From assembly GCF_901538265.1 (NCBI RefSeq), contig NZ_LR593886.1:6345738-6409737 (forward strand): a DNA stretch of 64,000 nt. Direction: 5' to 3'. This stretch comes from Gemmata massiliana. Lineage in GTDB: Bacteria > Planctomycetota > Planctomycetia > Gemmatales > Gemmataceae. The position numbers and the translations under genes were made by a program. Below, in pieces: positions 23,606 through 31,215 of the stretch. Below the pieces are notes generated by a model. The model saw nothing but the letters and a program-made list of their open reading frames with translations. It did no database searches and was not told the DNA's origin. Numbering within the stretch: position 1 is the first letter of the stretch; each line of letters begins with the position of its first letter.

Positions 23606-24097
23606 ATGCCCGCACAGACGCAGATCCTCACCGGCATCGGCGCGGTTCTGTACAAGAACTCCGGCTCCTACGGCACCCCCACGTGGGGCGCTCAGAACAT
23701 CATCCGGTCCGTGTCCCCCGCGTTCCCGTGGGACTTCGCGGACGCGCCCTCACGGGCCACGCCGATCAAGATCTACGGCAAGGTCGCCGTGGACCTGGCG
23801 ATTCAGGTGATGATGCGCGCGGACCCGGCGGACGCGAACTATGCCGCGTGGGTCGATGCGCACTGGTCCCGTACCGCGGTGCTCGACCTGCTCATCCTCA
23901 ACGCGAAGCTCGCGACCGAGGGCGCCCGGGGGCTCCGGGGCGAGTTCCTGATCTCGCTCAGCGGTGAGCCCCAGGAGATCGACGGGACCATCTTCTCGAC
24001 GTTCGACATCAAACCCACGATCACCACCAACGGCTTGCCGAAGTCGGCCGTGATGGGCGCGAGCAGCACTCCGACCTTCACCGATATCACGGTGTAA
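23606..24097 (+). CDS. Major tail tube protein
   Basis: 163 residues from ATG 23606. The short N-terminus TGIGAVLYKNSGSYGTPTWG, followed by repeated beta segments (VAVDLAIQVMMRADPADANY, RGEFLISLSGEPQEIDGTIF), fits a siphophage tube subunit. Size and order (before chaperones and tape measure) support the call. Confidence 0.7.
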   Translation: MPAQTQILTGIGAVLYKNSGSYGTPTWGAQNIIRSVSPAFPWDFADAPSRATPIKIYGKVAVDLAIQVMMRADPADANYAAWVDAHWSRTAVLDLLILNAKLATEGARGLRGEFLISLSGEPQEIDGTIFSTFDIKPTITTNGLPKSAVMGASSTPTFTDITV

Positions 24098-24147
24098 GGG
24101 AGCGGCCGCCGAGCGGCGCTTCGCCGCGACCGGTTGCGAGGTGCGGG

Positions 24148-24642
24148 ATGGCGTTCGACTTCTCCTTCGAGGCGCTCAAGGACGGGTTCTTCGACACGAA
24201 GGCCGTCATGGACGCGGCCATGAAGGAGTACCGCAAGACGGCGGGCCGGTTCGGGGCGTTCACCCGGACCCGGATGAAGTCGAGCCTGCGCTACAAGCCG
24301 GGCAAGAGCCGGCCCGGGGAACCGCCCCACGTTCACCGGTCGCGGTCCAAGTACACGCGCCCGAAGAAGGCGACGGACGGAACCACGGTGCGCCGGCAGG
24401 TGTCCCCGCTGAAGGAGCTGATCTTCTTCGCGTTCGACAAGGAAACCGAGTCGGTCGTCATCGGGCCGGTGAAGTTCGGGGGCGCGGACGCGAAGGTGCC
24501 GGGGCTGTTGGAAAAGGGCGGGTCCGGGACGTTCAAGGCGTCCCGGACCGGTGAGCGCAAGCGCGGTTCCTGGTCCGCGCGCCCGTTCGTGAAGCCCGCG
24601 GGGGACGCGGAAGCGGCGAGCGGGAAGTTCCTCAAGGGGTGA
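24148..24642 (+). CDS. HK97 gp10-like tail protein
   Basis: 164 residues, ATG 24148. FGAFTRTRMKSSLRYKPGKS, RPGEPPHVHR, LKELIFFAFDKETESVVIGP and LLEKGGSGT...RPFVKPAG match the layout of HK97 gp10/virion-morphogenesis proteins that finish the head-tail joint. Confidence 0.72.
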   Translation: MAFDFSFEALKDGFFDTKAVMDAAMKEYRKTAGRFGAFTRTRMKSSLRYKPGKSRPGEPPHVHRSRSKYTRPKKATDGTTVRRQVSPLKELIFFAFDKETESVVIGPVKFGGADAKVPGLLEKGGSGTFKASRTGERKRGSWSARPFVKPAGDAEAASGKFLKG

Positions 24643-24645
24643 GTT

Positions 24646-25068
24646 GTGAACCGTTTCAAGGACAACGCGGGGCGCGAGTGGGCGGTGGCGATCCACGTTC
24701 ACGCGGTCGAGCAGGTCGAGGCCCGGTGCGGGGTGAAGATCGCGGGGCTGTTCCGGGACGGGCTCGCGGGGCTCCTCGAGCTGAGCGCGGACCCGGTCAA
24801 GTTCGTTCGCGCGCTGTGGGTGCTCGTCGAGGACCAGGCCGAGAAGTTCGGGGTGAAGCCCGAGCAGTTCGGGCGCGCGCTCGGCGGGGACGCGCTCGAG
24901 GCGTCGTTCGAGGCGTTCGTCCACGCGCTGGCGGATTTCTCCCCGAGCCGTCTGCGTCCCGCGATCCGGACGCTGGCGGCGAAGACGACCCCGGACGCGC
25001 GCCCCTCGACCTCGTCCAACTCTGCTACGAACTCGGGGGCATCGTCGGAGTCGATCCCGGCCGGCTGA
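24646..25068 (+). CDS. Tail assembly chaperone, upstream frame (gpG-like)
   Basis: 140 residues, GTG start at 24646. Helical protein with VRALWVLVEDQAEKFGVKPE and EALEASFEAFVHALADFSPS. After about residue 118 the sequence turns into a Ser/Thr-rich tail (RPSTSSNSATNSGASSES) while the -1 frame becomes protein-like. This is the pattern of tail chaperones made in two versions by ribosomal frameshifting, like lambda gpG and gpGT. It acts on the tape measure encoded just downstream. Confidence 0.7.
   Translation: MNRFKDNAGREWAVAIHVHAVEQVEARCGVKIAGLFRDGLAGLLELSADPVKFVRALWVLVEDQAEKFGVKPEQFGRALGGDALEASFEAFVHALADFSPSRLRPAIRTLAAKTTPDARPSTSSNSATNSGASSESIPAG
25002..25008 (+). promoter_or_regulatory. Candidate -1 ribosomal frameshift site
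   Basis: Reading the upstream frame, codons are CGC CCC TCG. The run of four C lets a Pro-tRNA on CCC slip back to CCC, after which the -1 frame reads LDLVQLCYELGG. Both frames stay open here, so the exact slip position is inferred. Confidence 0.45.
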
Positions 25069-25088
25069 CGTTGCGGAAGTTGGTGTGG

Positions 25089-25313
25089 ATGGCGACCGCC
25101 CGGAAGCGCGTGGACGGGCAGTTGTCCGCGTGGCACCTGGCCGGGATCGTGGGGTTCATGCCCCTCACGGGGAAGTTCCTGAACCCGAACGCGATCAACC
25201 CGTTCGGGGACGGGGCCGGGGGCACGGCCGAGGGGCAGCGGGAAATCGATCGGGTGCGGGAGTTCATCCGGTCGCGCGGGATCGCGTCGTTCGGGGGCAC
25301 CGGGAGGGCGTGA
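25089..25313 (+). CDS. Tail assembly chaperone, downstream frame (GT-like)
   Basis: A free-standing start could be ATG 25089, giving 74 residues, but the protein-like sequence begins earlier, at about 25005, with LDLVQLCYELGGIVGVDPGR and LTLRKLVWMATARKR. Planctomycete phage chaperones often carry such a VDPG-LTLREL-WMA block in the second domain. I therefore read this as the C-terminal domain added by frameshifting to the gene at 24646. It ends four bases before the tape measure start. Confidence 0.6.
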   Translation: MATARKRVDGQLSAWHLAGIVGFMPLTGKFLNPNAINPFGDGAGGTAEGQREIDRVREFIRSRGIASFGGTGRA

Positions 25314-25316
25314 GTC

Positions 25317-26822
25317 ATGGCCGGAAGTGCGGGCGACGTGCGTGCGGGCGGGGCGTGGTACGAGCTGTGGGGCAAGGACAAGCTCACCCCCCTCTTGGAG
25401 AAGGCCAAGAAAGGGGCCGAGTCGTTCGGCGGGGCCATGAAGTCACTCGGCAAGAGGGCCGGGGTGGGCGCGGACGCGGCGTTCGGGGGCGTCAAGGACG
25501 GGCTCAAGGGGCTCGCGATGTCCCTCGGGCACGAGGCGTTCAAGGGCGTCGTGTCGCTCATCAGCGGGTTGGAGGATCTGAAGAAGGAGTACGAGAAGAC
25601 GGCCCGGATGCTCGCGCAGCTCGACGCGATGACCGAGCGCAACATGGCCAAGCGCACCGAGATGATCGAAGCGGAGATCGACCCGAAGAAGAAGGTGCTC
25701 GCGATTGATAAGGAGATTGCCAAGTTGCAACAGGACGACGCGATCTCGCGGAGCCTGAACACGCAACTCCAGGAGCAAAAGGACCGCACCGGGATGTTCA
25801 AGCGGAAGGGCACCACTTACGAGCGCCTCCAGGGGTTCTCGATGTGGTGGCAGGGGGAGCAGGAGAGCACCCTTCAGAACGTCCAGGCCCAGATCGACGC
25901 GCAGCACGCGGCCCAGGACAAGATCTTCGCGCGGTTGCAGGAGCTGAGCGACCAGCGCGGGAAGCTCCTGAACCCGGACCGCGACCCGGAGAAGATCAAG
26001 GCCACGGCCGAGCTGACGCGCGAGCTGAAGAAACAGGCCGACACGTTCCAGCAGGCGGCCGACAAGGTGAAGCTCTACGAGCTGGAAATGCAGAACTACT
26101 CCAAGGCGCAGATCGCGGCCGTGGACGCGGCGCAACAGCGCGTCAAATTGCACGAGGTGCTGGGCGGGGCCGCGGCCGAACTCGCGGGTAGCGTGGCGAG
26201 CACGGGCAAGGACTTCACGAAGGAAGTCAAGGACACGACCGACGGGCTCAAGGAGCAGCTCGGGACGTGGGGCATGCTCAGCGAACAGGCGACGGTCCAC
26301 AAGCTCAAGCTCAAGGGCGTGAGGGACGAGGCGCTCAAGACCGCGCAGGCGACGGCGGACCAGATCACGCGCCTGAACGCGCTGGCGGGGGCCGCGGGCG
26401 AGCTGTTCGGCGGGGTGAGCGGTAAGGCGAAGGAGCTGGCCGAGGAGCTGAAGGGCGTGACGGAGGAACTGCGGGAGCAGGCCGACACGTGGAACATGAC
26501 GGCCGAGCAAGCGGCGATTTACAAGCTCCGGGCCAAGGGCATCCGCGGGGACGCGCTCGGGCCGGCCCAACTCGAGGCCGACCGGATCAAGTTGAAGAAC
26601 ATCCTCGGCGGGGCCGCGGACGCGATCGCGAACGGGGTGGCGAGCGTGGAGAAGATCACGCTCGCGAGCCCGGGGAGCTTCACGGCGGGGAACGCGGCGC
26701 AGCGGTTCGGGGCCGAAACGATCCCCGAAAAGCAGCTCAAGGCGGCCGAGGTCACCGCGAAGAACACCGGCAACATCGTCAAGGCCATCAGCGACCTCGG
26801 GCGGGGGTTGACGTTCAAATGA
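25317..26822 (+). CDS. Tape measure protein
   Basis: 501 residues, ATG 25317. It is strongly helical with coiled-coil character, a hydrophobic patch near residues 65-85 and three internal repeats at about 234-292, 310-363 and 383-437, each running (L/E)(K/R)EQ-DTW-M--EQA--YKL--KG then LGGAA-EL. Tape measures set tail length; at this size the tail should be short for a siphophage. It ends in an ATGA overlap with the next gene. Confidence 0.82.
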   Translation: MAGSAGDVRAGGAWYELWGKDKLTPLLEKAKKGAESFGGAMKSLGKRAGVGADAAFGGVKDGLKGLAMSLGHEAFKGVVSLISGLEDLKKEYEKTARMLAQLDAMTERNMAKRTEMIEAEIDPKKKVLAIDKEIAKLQQDDAISRSLNTQLQEQKDRTGMFKRKGTTYERLQGFSMWWQGEQESTLQNVQAQIDAQHAAQDKIFARLQELSDQRGKLLNPDRDPEKIKATAELTRELKKQADTFQQAADKVKLYELEMQNYSKAQIAAVDAAQQRVKLHEVLGGAAAELAGSVASTGKDFTKEVKDTTDGLKEQLGTWGMLSEQATVHKLKLKGVRDEALKTAQATADQITRLNALAGAAGELFGGVSGKAKELAEELKGVTEELREQADTWNMTAEQAAIYKLRAKGIRGDALGPAQLEADRIKLKNILGGAADAIANGVASVEKITLASPGSFTAGNAAQRFGAETIPEKQLKAAEVTAKNTGNIVKAISDLGRGLTFK

Positions 26823-27721
26823 TCTACGCTTACGAGGCGCCCGACTCGCGCGAGCTGACGTTCGGGGCCAACGGCGGGGGCGAGATCCTCCGGTTCAACA
26901 TCATCACCACGGCCGGGGAGTCCCAGGCCACGATCTTCCTGTACGTCCTGGCGGGCACGTTCCCGTATTACGACGGGTTCATTCGCAACGACCTGAAGCT
27001 CGCCCCCAACGGCGCGTCCCACATGTGGAAGGCCGAGGTGAACTACGGGACCACGGGCGTCGGGGGCGGGGACCAGCCCCTCGGCGGGGAGGCGAGCGAC
27101 GGCGCCCCACCGCCCCCGCCCGAGGCGCCGGCCGCGCCCGACATCGCTCTCACGGGCGGGTACTCGTTCTCGATCCGCGCCCGGAAGCAAACGCTCCTGT
27201 ACTCGATTCAGACGATCGGCTCGTGGAACCGCGGGGGCGGGATCGCGCCGAACTTCAAACAGGCGATCAGCCCGGACACGGACGGGAAGATCGCGGGCGT
27301 GGAGTGGCCCCCCGAGCCCACGTCCGTGATCCGGCGCACGTTCGCGCGGGCGAAGGTGACACAAGGGTATCTCGCCACACTGTTCAACCTGGCGGGGCGC
27401 ACCAATATCGCGCCGTTCTACGGGTGGGATTACGAGGACGTGCTGTTTCTGGGGGCCGAGGGCCAGTACACGCAGGGCGAGGGGTGGACCATCACGTGCG
27501 AGTTCGGGGTGAACGAGCACGAGGAGGGGATCGTGATTATCCCCGACGAGCTGCCGATCGCCAGCGAGACGATCAGCAAGCGCGGGTGGCACTACCTGTG
27601 GGTGCTGTTCCGCGAGCGCCAAGACCCGGTGACCAAGGCCACGGTCGCGGTGCCCAGCGCGGCCTACGTCGAGAAGGTGATTCGCCCGGTGGACTTCTCC
27701 CTCATCGAAATGGGGGCGTAA
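26819..27721 (+). CDS. Distal tail-type protein
   Basis: 300 residues from ATG 26819 (ATGA coupling). Mostly beta-sheet, with a Pro-rich linker near residues 110-122 and long beta-rich segments YSFSIRARKQTLLYSIQTIG and YLATLFNLAGRTNIAPFYGW. It follows the tape measure, where distal tail proteins are found, but no family is recognised. Confidence 0.55.
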   Translation: MIYAYEAPDSRELTFGANGGGEILRFNIITTAGESQATIFLYVLAGTFPYYDGFIRNDLKLAPNGASHMWKAEVNYGTTGVGGGDQPLGGEASDGAPPPPPEAPAAPDIALTGGYSFSIRARKQTLLYSIQTIGSWNRGGGIAPNFKQAISPDTDGKIAGVEWPPEPTSVIRRTFARAKVTQGYLATLFNLAGRTNIAPFYGWDYEDVLFLGAEGQYTQGEGWTITCEFGVNEHEEGIVIIPDELPIASETISKRGWHYLWVLFRERQDPVTKATVAVPSAAYVEKVIRPVDFSLIEMGA

Positions 27722-29151
27722 TGGACCCGCTCAAGTACGCGACCCCGGGCGCGCCGTTGGTCATCAGCGCGAGCACGTGGAACCGGATCATTGACGCGGT
27801 CAAGCGGTCCGAGGACGCGCCCCGACCGACGGCGGGGGCGCGCCCGCTCGACGGCGACCCGTGGCGCCCGGCGCTGACGGTACTCGTGGAGAACACGGGC
27901 GACGACCCGCTGGAGTCGCGCACGATCCTGACCCCGAAGACGGTGGAGCTCGATCCCGAGGACGACCCGCTGCTCGCGCGCCGGCGCCCGCTCATTCGGG
28001 GCGCGACCCCGGCCGCGGCCACGGACCCGGTGCTCGTGGTACTCGACGGGATCAGGCCGGGCGAGGTGGGGCGCGCGGTCGTATCCGGTGCCACGGTCGC
28101 ACAGGTGAGCATCTCGAGCACCGGGCACCGGTTCGCGCGCCCGGCCGCGGGGTACTCGTCGCACCTGGTCTCGGCCGCAACCGGGCCGGTGCGCCTGCTC
28201 GTGCCCCCGACCGAAACCGGGACGAAGAACGTGTACGTGCTCCTCGGGGGCGGGGGCGCCAACTCGCGTGCGGGGACGGACTGTGACGGGGACGGGTGGC
28301 TCGTTGCGGCCGAGCCCGAGGACTATTGGGTCATTCAGGAGGTCGGGAGCGGGAACGCGCCGATCGCGACCACGCAGAAGATCACCATTAACGAGGTCGA
28401 GTACACGGTCGCGTTCGACCCGGCGGTTCCGTCCCTGTCGCTCACACCGGACTTGCCCTCGGCGGTCGCGAAGGTCGGGCGCAAGGACTGCTCGGTGTGC
28501 CCGTGCGTCACGTTCGCGTTCAAGCGCAAGGACTTCTACCCGGACTTCGTGGACGACCCGGACGACGTGTGCTCGCGGGTTCTGTACGTGAAGGTGTGCG
28601 CGAGTTGCCCGGCCGGGTGGTACTGCACGCGCCCGAAGAACTCGGACCCGGGGACGCCGTACACCCCGTTGGAACTGGAAGCGGGTGAGGCGTGTTCGGG
28701 CGACCTGGACGTGCAATCGGGCGGCCCGTGGGAGAGCGAGGAAGAGGCCGAGGAGCACTGTAGCGCGTGCCCCCCGAACATGGGGCTCCCGTGCTGCACG
28801 AGCTGGGCGCTCCCGTGGAACATGAAGGCCGGGGACGTGGCTTGGCACGTATACGATCGCGCCGCGAGCAGCTCGCCCCCGAGCGTGGCGAACTGCCTGA
28901 CCATCATCGGAACCGGGACGGTCAACGTCTGGTACGGCCCGTCCAAGGGCTGCACGGGGATGACGCAGTTCGTGTTCAACAGCCCGCGCACGTGTATCTC
29001 GGTACCGCATTTTGACTTCCTGGTGAACCGGATCATCTACATCGAGTTCACGGCGACGGTGGACGGCCCGCTAACGGGCGAGGGGACGTGGTCCACCGGG
29101 ATTTGCAACTGCTTCAACGAAGAACAAGTGTGCGCGGACGACCTGCCATGA
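27721..29151 (+). CDS. Cysteine-rich tail tip protein
   Basis: 476 residues from ATG 27721 (TAATG coupling). The first 210 residues are beta-rich (VLVVLDGIRPGEVGRAVVSG). The C-terminal half holds 19 cysteines, many in CxxC or CC groups (DCSVCPC, VCASCPAGWYC, HCSACPP, LPCC, CNCF), unusual for a virion protein. These may form disulfides or bind metal at the tail tip. No family recognised. Confidence 0.6.
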   Translation: MDPLKYATPGAPLVISASTWNRIIDAVKRSEDAPRPTAGARPLDGDPWRPALTVLVENTGDDPLESRTILTPKTVELDPEDDPLLARRRPLIRGATPAAATDPVLVVLDGIRPGEVGRAVVSGATVAQVSISSTGHRFARPAAGYSSHLVSAATGPVRLLVPPTETGTKNVYVLLGGGGANSRAGTDCDGDGWLVAAEPEDYWVIQEVGSGNAPIATTQKITINEVEYTVAFDPAVPSLSLTPDLPSAVAKVGRKDCSVCPCVTFAFKRKDFYPDFVDDPDDVCSRVLYVKVCASCPAGWYCTRPKNSDPGTPYTPLELEAGEACSGDLDVQSGGPWESEEEAEEHCSACPPNMGLPCCTSWALPWNMKAGDVAWHVYDRAASSSPPSVANCLTIIGTGTVNVWYGPSKGCTGMTQFVFNSPRTCISVPHFDFLVNRIIYIEFTATVDGPLTGEGTWSTGICNCFNEEQVCADDLP

Positions 29152-30209
29152 CCAAGTTCGAGGAGATCCGGGCGCGCCCCGCGGACCGCAAGGCCCGGGG
29201 CGCGAACCAGCGGTACCCGGAGCACGCGGGGCGGGTCCGGGCCGGTGCGGTCCGGGTCACGCTGCCCGTGCTCCGGCCCGAGTGCCCGATGCAAGGCGAC
29301 CTCGTGGCCGAGTGCAGCACGTGCGCCGGCCCCAACGAGGCGCGCCGGACGTACTGGTGCGATCACCCGGACAACGGGGACGGGCGCTGCACGCGCGGGA
29401 ACCCGCTGTCCGGTCTGTGGACGTGCGCCACGTGCGACTTTCACCCGGACGCGACCGCGACCGCGAAGCCGCGCACGGGCGATCCCGGGTGCGGAATCGT
29501 GGTCGGGGTGTACAAGTGGGCCGCGCTCGCCGAGGTGCAGATCCGGGCCGTGCGCGAGACGTGCGGCCCGGTCCCGGTGCTGATCTCCAACGACGACCCG
29601 CGGATACACGCGGACCTGGAACGCATCTGTGCCCGGTACCCGGGTGTGGAGCTGAGCACGAACCCGGAGCGCATCGGGCACGGCGGGGGCGACATTGCCG
29701 CGTTCCACAAGGGTGCCCAGTGGGGACAAAAAGAAGGCCTTCTTTTTGTCTGCAAGCTGTCGCAACGGTTCATCCCGACGGCCCCCTATTGGCTCCAAGA
29801 CGCGGCGAAGGCGCTGGCCCTGGCGGACCTGGCGACGGCGGCCCGGACGTGCGATCACCCGCGCTGGCCGATCCGCACCGAGATCGTGCTCATGCGGGTT
29901 AAGGACTGGACCGCGCCGGACGCGCTGGATTTCTACAAGCCGCGCCCGTTCTACTTCGAGCGGGCGGCCGGGTACGACGCGGAGACGCTGATCGCGGAGC
30001 TGATCCGCGAGCACCTCGGCGGGGCGTACTGGCCTTGGGATCTGGTGCCGATGGCGCGCGAGCAGTCGGGCGCGTTCCTCTGGCACCACTCGAGCACGGT
30101 GGACGACTACCGGGCGTTCGCGGCGCGCTTCGGGGTGGCGCTCCCGGACGATTTCACGTGCGAGGGCTGGGAGCGGGATTTTAACGCGGGGCTGTACAAG
30201 CATGGGTGA
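29148..30209 (+). CDS. Glycosyltransferase-like protein with Cys-rich N-terminus
   Basis: 353 residues, ATG 29148 (ATGA coupling). Residues about 46-100 carry paired cysteines (CSTCAG, CATCDF). The rest looks like a GT-A glycosyltransferase fold: CGIVVGVYKWAALAEVQIRA, PVLISNDDPRIHADLERI, then a segment GHGGGDIAAFHKGAQWG and a C-terminal WHHSSTVDDYRAF. It overlaps a second glycosyltransferase by 8 bp. A 26-bp perfect palindrome lies inside the gene at 29725-29750. Confidence 0.55.
   Translation: MTKFEEIRARPADRKARGANQRYPEHAGRVRAGAVRVTLPVLRPECPMQGDLVAECSTCAGPNEARRTYWCDHPDNGDGRCTRGNPLSGLWTCATCDFHPDATATAKPRTGDPGCGIVVGVYKWAALAEVQIRAVRETCGPVPVLISNDDPRIHADLERICARYPGVELSTNPERIGHGGGDIAAFHKGAQWGQKEGLLFVCKLSQRFIPTAPYWLQDAAKALALADLATAARTCDHPRWPIRTEIVLMRVKDWTAPDALDFYKPRPFYFERAAGYDAETLIAELIREHLGGAYWPWDLVPMAREQSGAFLWHHSSTVDDYRAFAARFGVALPDDFTCEGWERDFNAGLYKHG
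29725..29750. repeat. 26-bp perfect palindrome inside coding sequence
   Basis: GACAAAAAGAAGG (29725-29737) is followed at once by its exact complement CCTTCTTTTTGTC. It is AT-rich in a GC-rich gene and in frame. Confidence 0.85.
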
Positions 30210-30795
30210 CATTCGGCTCTCACTGGTGATCGCGACCGTGGCGCGCCCGACGCTCGCGCGGACCCTCCGTTCGCTCCGGGGTCAGACGTGGGAGCCGGGC
30301 GACGAGGTGCTCGTGGTCGGGGACGGCCCGCACCCGGTCGCGGCCGAGCTGCTCGCGCAGATGGGGTTGCCCGGGAAGTACCTCGAGAACCCGGGTGAGC
30401 GGGGCATGTGGGGGCACCACGCGCGGAACTGGGCGTTGGACACGCGCCGGGCGTCGGGTACCCACGTGATGGCGCTGGACGACGACGACGAGTACACCCC
30501 GGGCGCGATCGCGCGCGTGCGGGCGCGGCTCCGGACGAACCCGGACCGGCCCCACATCTTCCGCATGAGCGGGCACCCGACGGCCCCGCTCATCTGGCGC
30601 CCGGAGCAACCGGTGCTGACGGCCGGGAACCTCGGGACGCCGTGCCTGGTCTTTCCCAACGACCCGGAGAAGCTCGGGCGGTACGGGATGCGGTACACCG
30701 GGGACTGTGACTTCGCGGCGACCACGTGCGCGCAGTACCCGGACGGCCCGGTGTGGTGCGAGGACGTGATCTGTCGGGTTCGACCGTTCGCGTAG
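30202..30795 (+). CDS. Family 2-type glycosyltransferase
   Basis: 197 residues. The GT2 pattern is clear: LSLVIATVARPTLARTLRSL, PGDEVLVVGDGPHP, RNWALDTRRASGTHVMALDD with the DDDD metal motif, and a C-terminal acceptor-side region with ARFGRYGMRYTGDCDF-like order. Overlaps the previous gene by 8 bp. Phage-encoded pairs of this kind modify virion proteins, phage DNA or host surface sugars; the place among tail genes favours tail glycosylation. Confidence 0.82.
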   Translation: MGDIRLSLVIATVARPTLARTLRSLRGQTWEPGDEVLVVGDGPHPVAAELLAQMGLPGKYLENPGERGMWGHHARNWALDTRRASGTHVMALDDDDEYTPGAIARVRARLRTNPDRPHIFRMSGHPTAPLIWRPEQPVLTAGNLGTPCLVFPNDPEKLGRYGMRYTGDCDFAATTCAQYPDGPVWCEDVICRVRPFA

Positions 30796-30800
30796 GACAC

Positions 30801-30823
30801 ACCGCACGGGCTTACCGTGCGGT
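30801..30823 (+). terminator. Hairpin after glycosyltransferase genes
   Basis: Perfect 9-bp stem ACCGCACGG / CCGTGCGGT with loop GCTTA, seven bases after the stop. No T-run, so termination, attenuation or mRNA processing are all possible. Confidence 0.5.
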
Positions 30824-30841
30824 GCTTATACAGGGGGAGTT

Positions 30842-31174
30842 ATGGCCGACATCATCGACCCGCGGGCCGTTGCGTTCACGAACTACGTGCGCCAGGGGAG
30901 CGAGCTGTTGCGCTCCGTGGTGATCTTCGCCGAGGCCATGAAGAACCAGTGGTTCGGGGGGCTCAACGTGCTCATCCCGAACACGACGGACGTGGTCAAG
31001 GACAACCGCGAGGGCGAAGGGATCGCGGCCCTCACCGGCCAGGACGTGAACGCGGTGATGTCGATCCTGGTGGCCCTGGCCCCGGGCGGGGCGAACAACC
31101 CGAACGCGCAGCAGGTGGCCAAGCCGTGCGTGCGCCCGGCCCCGCTCATCACCCTGCCCAGCATCGGCGGGTGA
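30842..31174 (+). CDS. Phage tail-region hypothetical protein
   Basis: 110 residues, ATG 30842 after GGGGGAGTT. Contains SELLRSVVIFAEAMKNQWFG and a Gly/Pro-rich C-terminus. No family recognised; location before the fibre genes suggests a virion or fibre-associated protein. Confidence 0.6.
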   Translation: MADIIDPRAVAFTNYVRQGSELLRSVVIFAEAMKNQWFGGLNVLIPNTTDVVKDNREGEGIAALTGQDVNAVMSILVALAPGGANNPNAQQVAKPCVRPAPLITLPSIGG

Positions 31175-31215
31175 GCCGGTCCGGGCACGTGGCGTGAACC
31201 TCAAAGGGGCGAGCA

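Noticed and set aside
25068..25089. Simple two-gene arrangement of the tail chaperones
   Set aside because: Protein-like sequence in the second frame begins about 85 bp before the first usable ATG, which favours frameshifting, though independent initiation cannot be excluded.
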